From NCBI RefSeq assembly GCF_018343615.1, contig NZ_JAGYPI010000002.1:453562-517561 (forward strand): a stretch of DNA of 64,000 bases, read 5' to 3'. This document shows positions 63,270 through 64,000 of the stretch, piece by piece. Source of the DNA: Bacillus sp. FJAT-49736 (GTDB lineage: Bacteria > Bacillota > Bacilli > Bacillales > Bacillaceae_C). The position numbers and the translations under genes are program-made. How positions within the stretch are numbered: the stretch's first letter is position 1; the number at the start of each line of letters is the position of its first letter. The notes beneath the pieces were generated by a model, which saw nothing but the letters and a program-made list of their open reading frames with translations, searched no databases and was not told the origin of the DNA.

Positions 63270-63773
63270 TTGCCCGATCATACGATTGTAACCGGGCCTC
63301 ATCCTAAAGGTGGAGGGTGTGTTGCCAAGCATTATTACAATTCTGCTGGTCCTTATAGTAATCTTGGTTCCCATTTTACGCCAGAGTTAATTTCGGATTT
63401 ATCAAAAGCTATTAATGGCGAATATGAAGCGATCCAATGTTACGAGTATTTAATAAACCAAACTACTAATCCTGAGATAAGAGAGCAATTGATAGAAATT
63501 AGAAATGATGAAATTTGCCACTACGAAACTTTCTACAATCTTTATCTTTCTCTTACAAATACCCACCCGCCTGTTTCCATGACCAAAAAATGCCCTCCGG
63601 ATTTTAAAAGCGGAATAATAGCCGCCTTTAAGGATGAACAAAATACGACGGACTTTTACCATGCTGTTGCACGGAATATAAAGGAGAAGTATCTAAAAGA
63701 ACCATTTCAACAAGCAGCGCTTGACGAACAAAATCACGCTGTTTGGTTTCTGTACTTCATGAGGTATATATAA
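63270..63773 (+). CDS. Ferritin-like diiron-domain protein
   Basis: 167 aa from a TTG at 63270, chosen for GGAGGTG upstream; a longer frame from 63183 would include this site and part of a repeat. Four helices with ligands of the ferritin/rubrerythrin fold: GEYEAIQCYEYL, RNDEICHYETFYNLYL, FKDEQNTTDFYHAVA and LDEQNHAVWF, each with the expected E or ExxH. The N-terminus (TGPHPKGGGCVAKHYYNSAGPYS) is polar and resembles spore-coat-type proteins. Probably iron storage or oxidant protection; YhjR-like coat function is an alternative. Confidence 0.82.
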   Translation: MPDHTIVTGPHPKGGGCVAKHYYNSAGPYSNLGSHFTPELISDLSKAINGEYEAIQCYEYLINQTTNPEIREQLIEIRNDEICHYETFYNLYLSLTNTHPPVSMTKKCPPDFKSGIIAAFKDEQNTTDFYHAVARNIKEKYLKEPFQQAALDEQNHAVWFLYFMRYI

Positions 63774-63842
63774 AGAAAGAACAAACTAAAGGCTAGGGAA
63801 AACTCGGCAAGATATATGTATATCAATATCAAATCTCAATGA

Positions 63843-63870
63843 AAAAAGTGGTGCCTAGCACCACTTTTAT
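63843..63870 (+). terminator. Terminator with GGTGCCTAGCACC palindrome
   Basis: AAAAGTGGTGC and GCACCACTTTT pair around CTA, followed by ATTTG. This is a dispersed-family palindrome working as terminator. The rest to 64000 is empty. Confidence 0.85.
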
Positions 63871-64000
63871 TTGCTTACTATATATTTCCGTAATATAGTT
63901 ATTTAGCTATATAAATACCTAATGCAACATCCATAAATAGGAACTATACCTATTCAATAAAATCAACCCAAATTCCATTTTATAAGAAAAACGTTGTTCC

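Overview
The window is chromosomal DNA of a low-GC, endospore-forming Gram-positive bacterium of the family Bacillaceae (Bacillus sensu lato). The evidence is a complete spore-germinant receptor operon, a PBP3-type transpeptidase, SLH-domain and LysM cell-wall enzymes, a SipW/TasA matrix operon, S-box and c-di-GMP-I riboswitches, strong AGGAGG ribosome binding sites and frequent TTG/GTG starts. No phage, transposase, rRNA, tRNA or CRISPR array was seen.

Layout. 0-5.5 kb: a membrane-anchored PIN-domain protein cut by the window edge, an XRE regulator, a threonine-aldolase-family enzyme, a DUF421 membrane protein and a MerR/B12-binding regulator. 5.7-8.2 kb: divergent PAS-type and globin-coupled (HemAT-type) soluble chemoreceptors. 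8.3-10.8 kb: a PadR regulator and an FtsX-type ABC exporter joined by matching palindromic operators. 11.8-15.9 kb: a germinant receptor operon in the order A-C-D-B. 16.4-16.8 kb: a c-di-GMP-I riboswitch in front of a small DUF2187 protein. 17.8-35.6 kb: cell-surface block (1474-aa subtilase, S-layer-like protein, SLH amidase, LCP protein, polysaccharide deacetylase, PBP3, LysM-NlpC/P60 hydrolase). 36.1-43.6 kb: two probable matrix operons (three secreted coiled-coil proteins plus a signal peptidase; sipW-tasA plus a small secreted protein) that flank the 5-oxoprolinase operon pxpBCA. Both matrix promoters carry GTTCTT/AAGAAC palindromes of the SinR type. 44-52.7 kb: a transglycosylase-like protein, a second large subtilase, an MFS exporter and an M20 amidohydrolase. 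53-56 kb: two strict ~52-bp tandem arrays around a GNAT acetyltransferase and a SAM riboswitch that controls an FbpA-like small protein. 56.9-59.6 kb: pstS-pstC-pstA without pstB. 60-64 kb: a 3-hydroxyacyl-CoA dehydrogenase with a divergent LysR regulator, a 45-aa basic peptide, a YjjG-type HAD phosphatase and a ferritin-like protein.

The most unusual property is between the genes. At least eight intergenic regions hold locally repeated words whose sequences differ from locus to locus, but whose spacing is always a whole number of DNA helical turns: 21 bp (three arrays of five exact steps and one less regular array) or 51-52 bp (18 copies with no length change, 10 copies, and two 2+2 inverted clusters). 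This spacing is conserved while the sequence drifts and it is incompatible with a reading frame, which suggests phased protein binding or DNA structure rather than coding. Two further dispersed palindrome families (GGGACGGTTC...GAACCGTCCC in the left half, GGTGCCTGGCACC in the right half) sit at gene ends, several of them as terminators.
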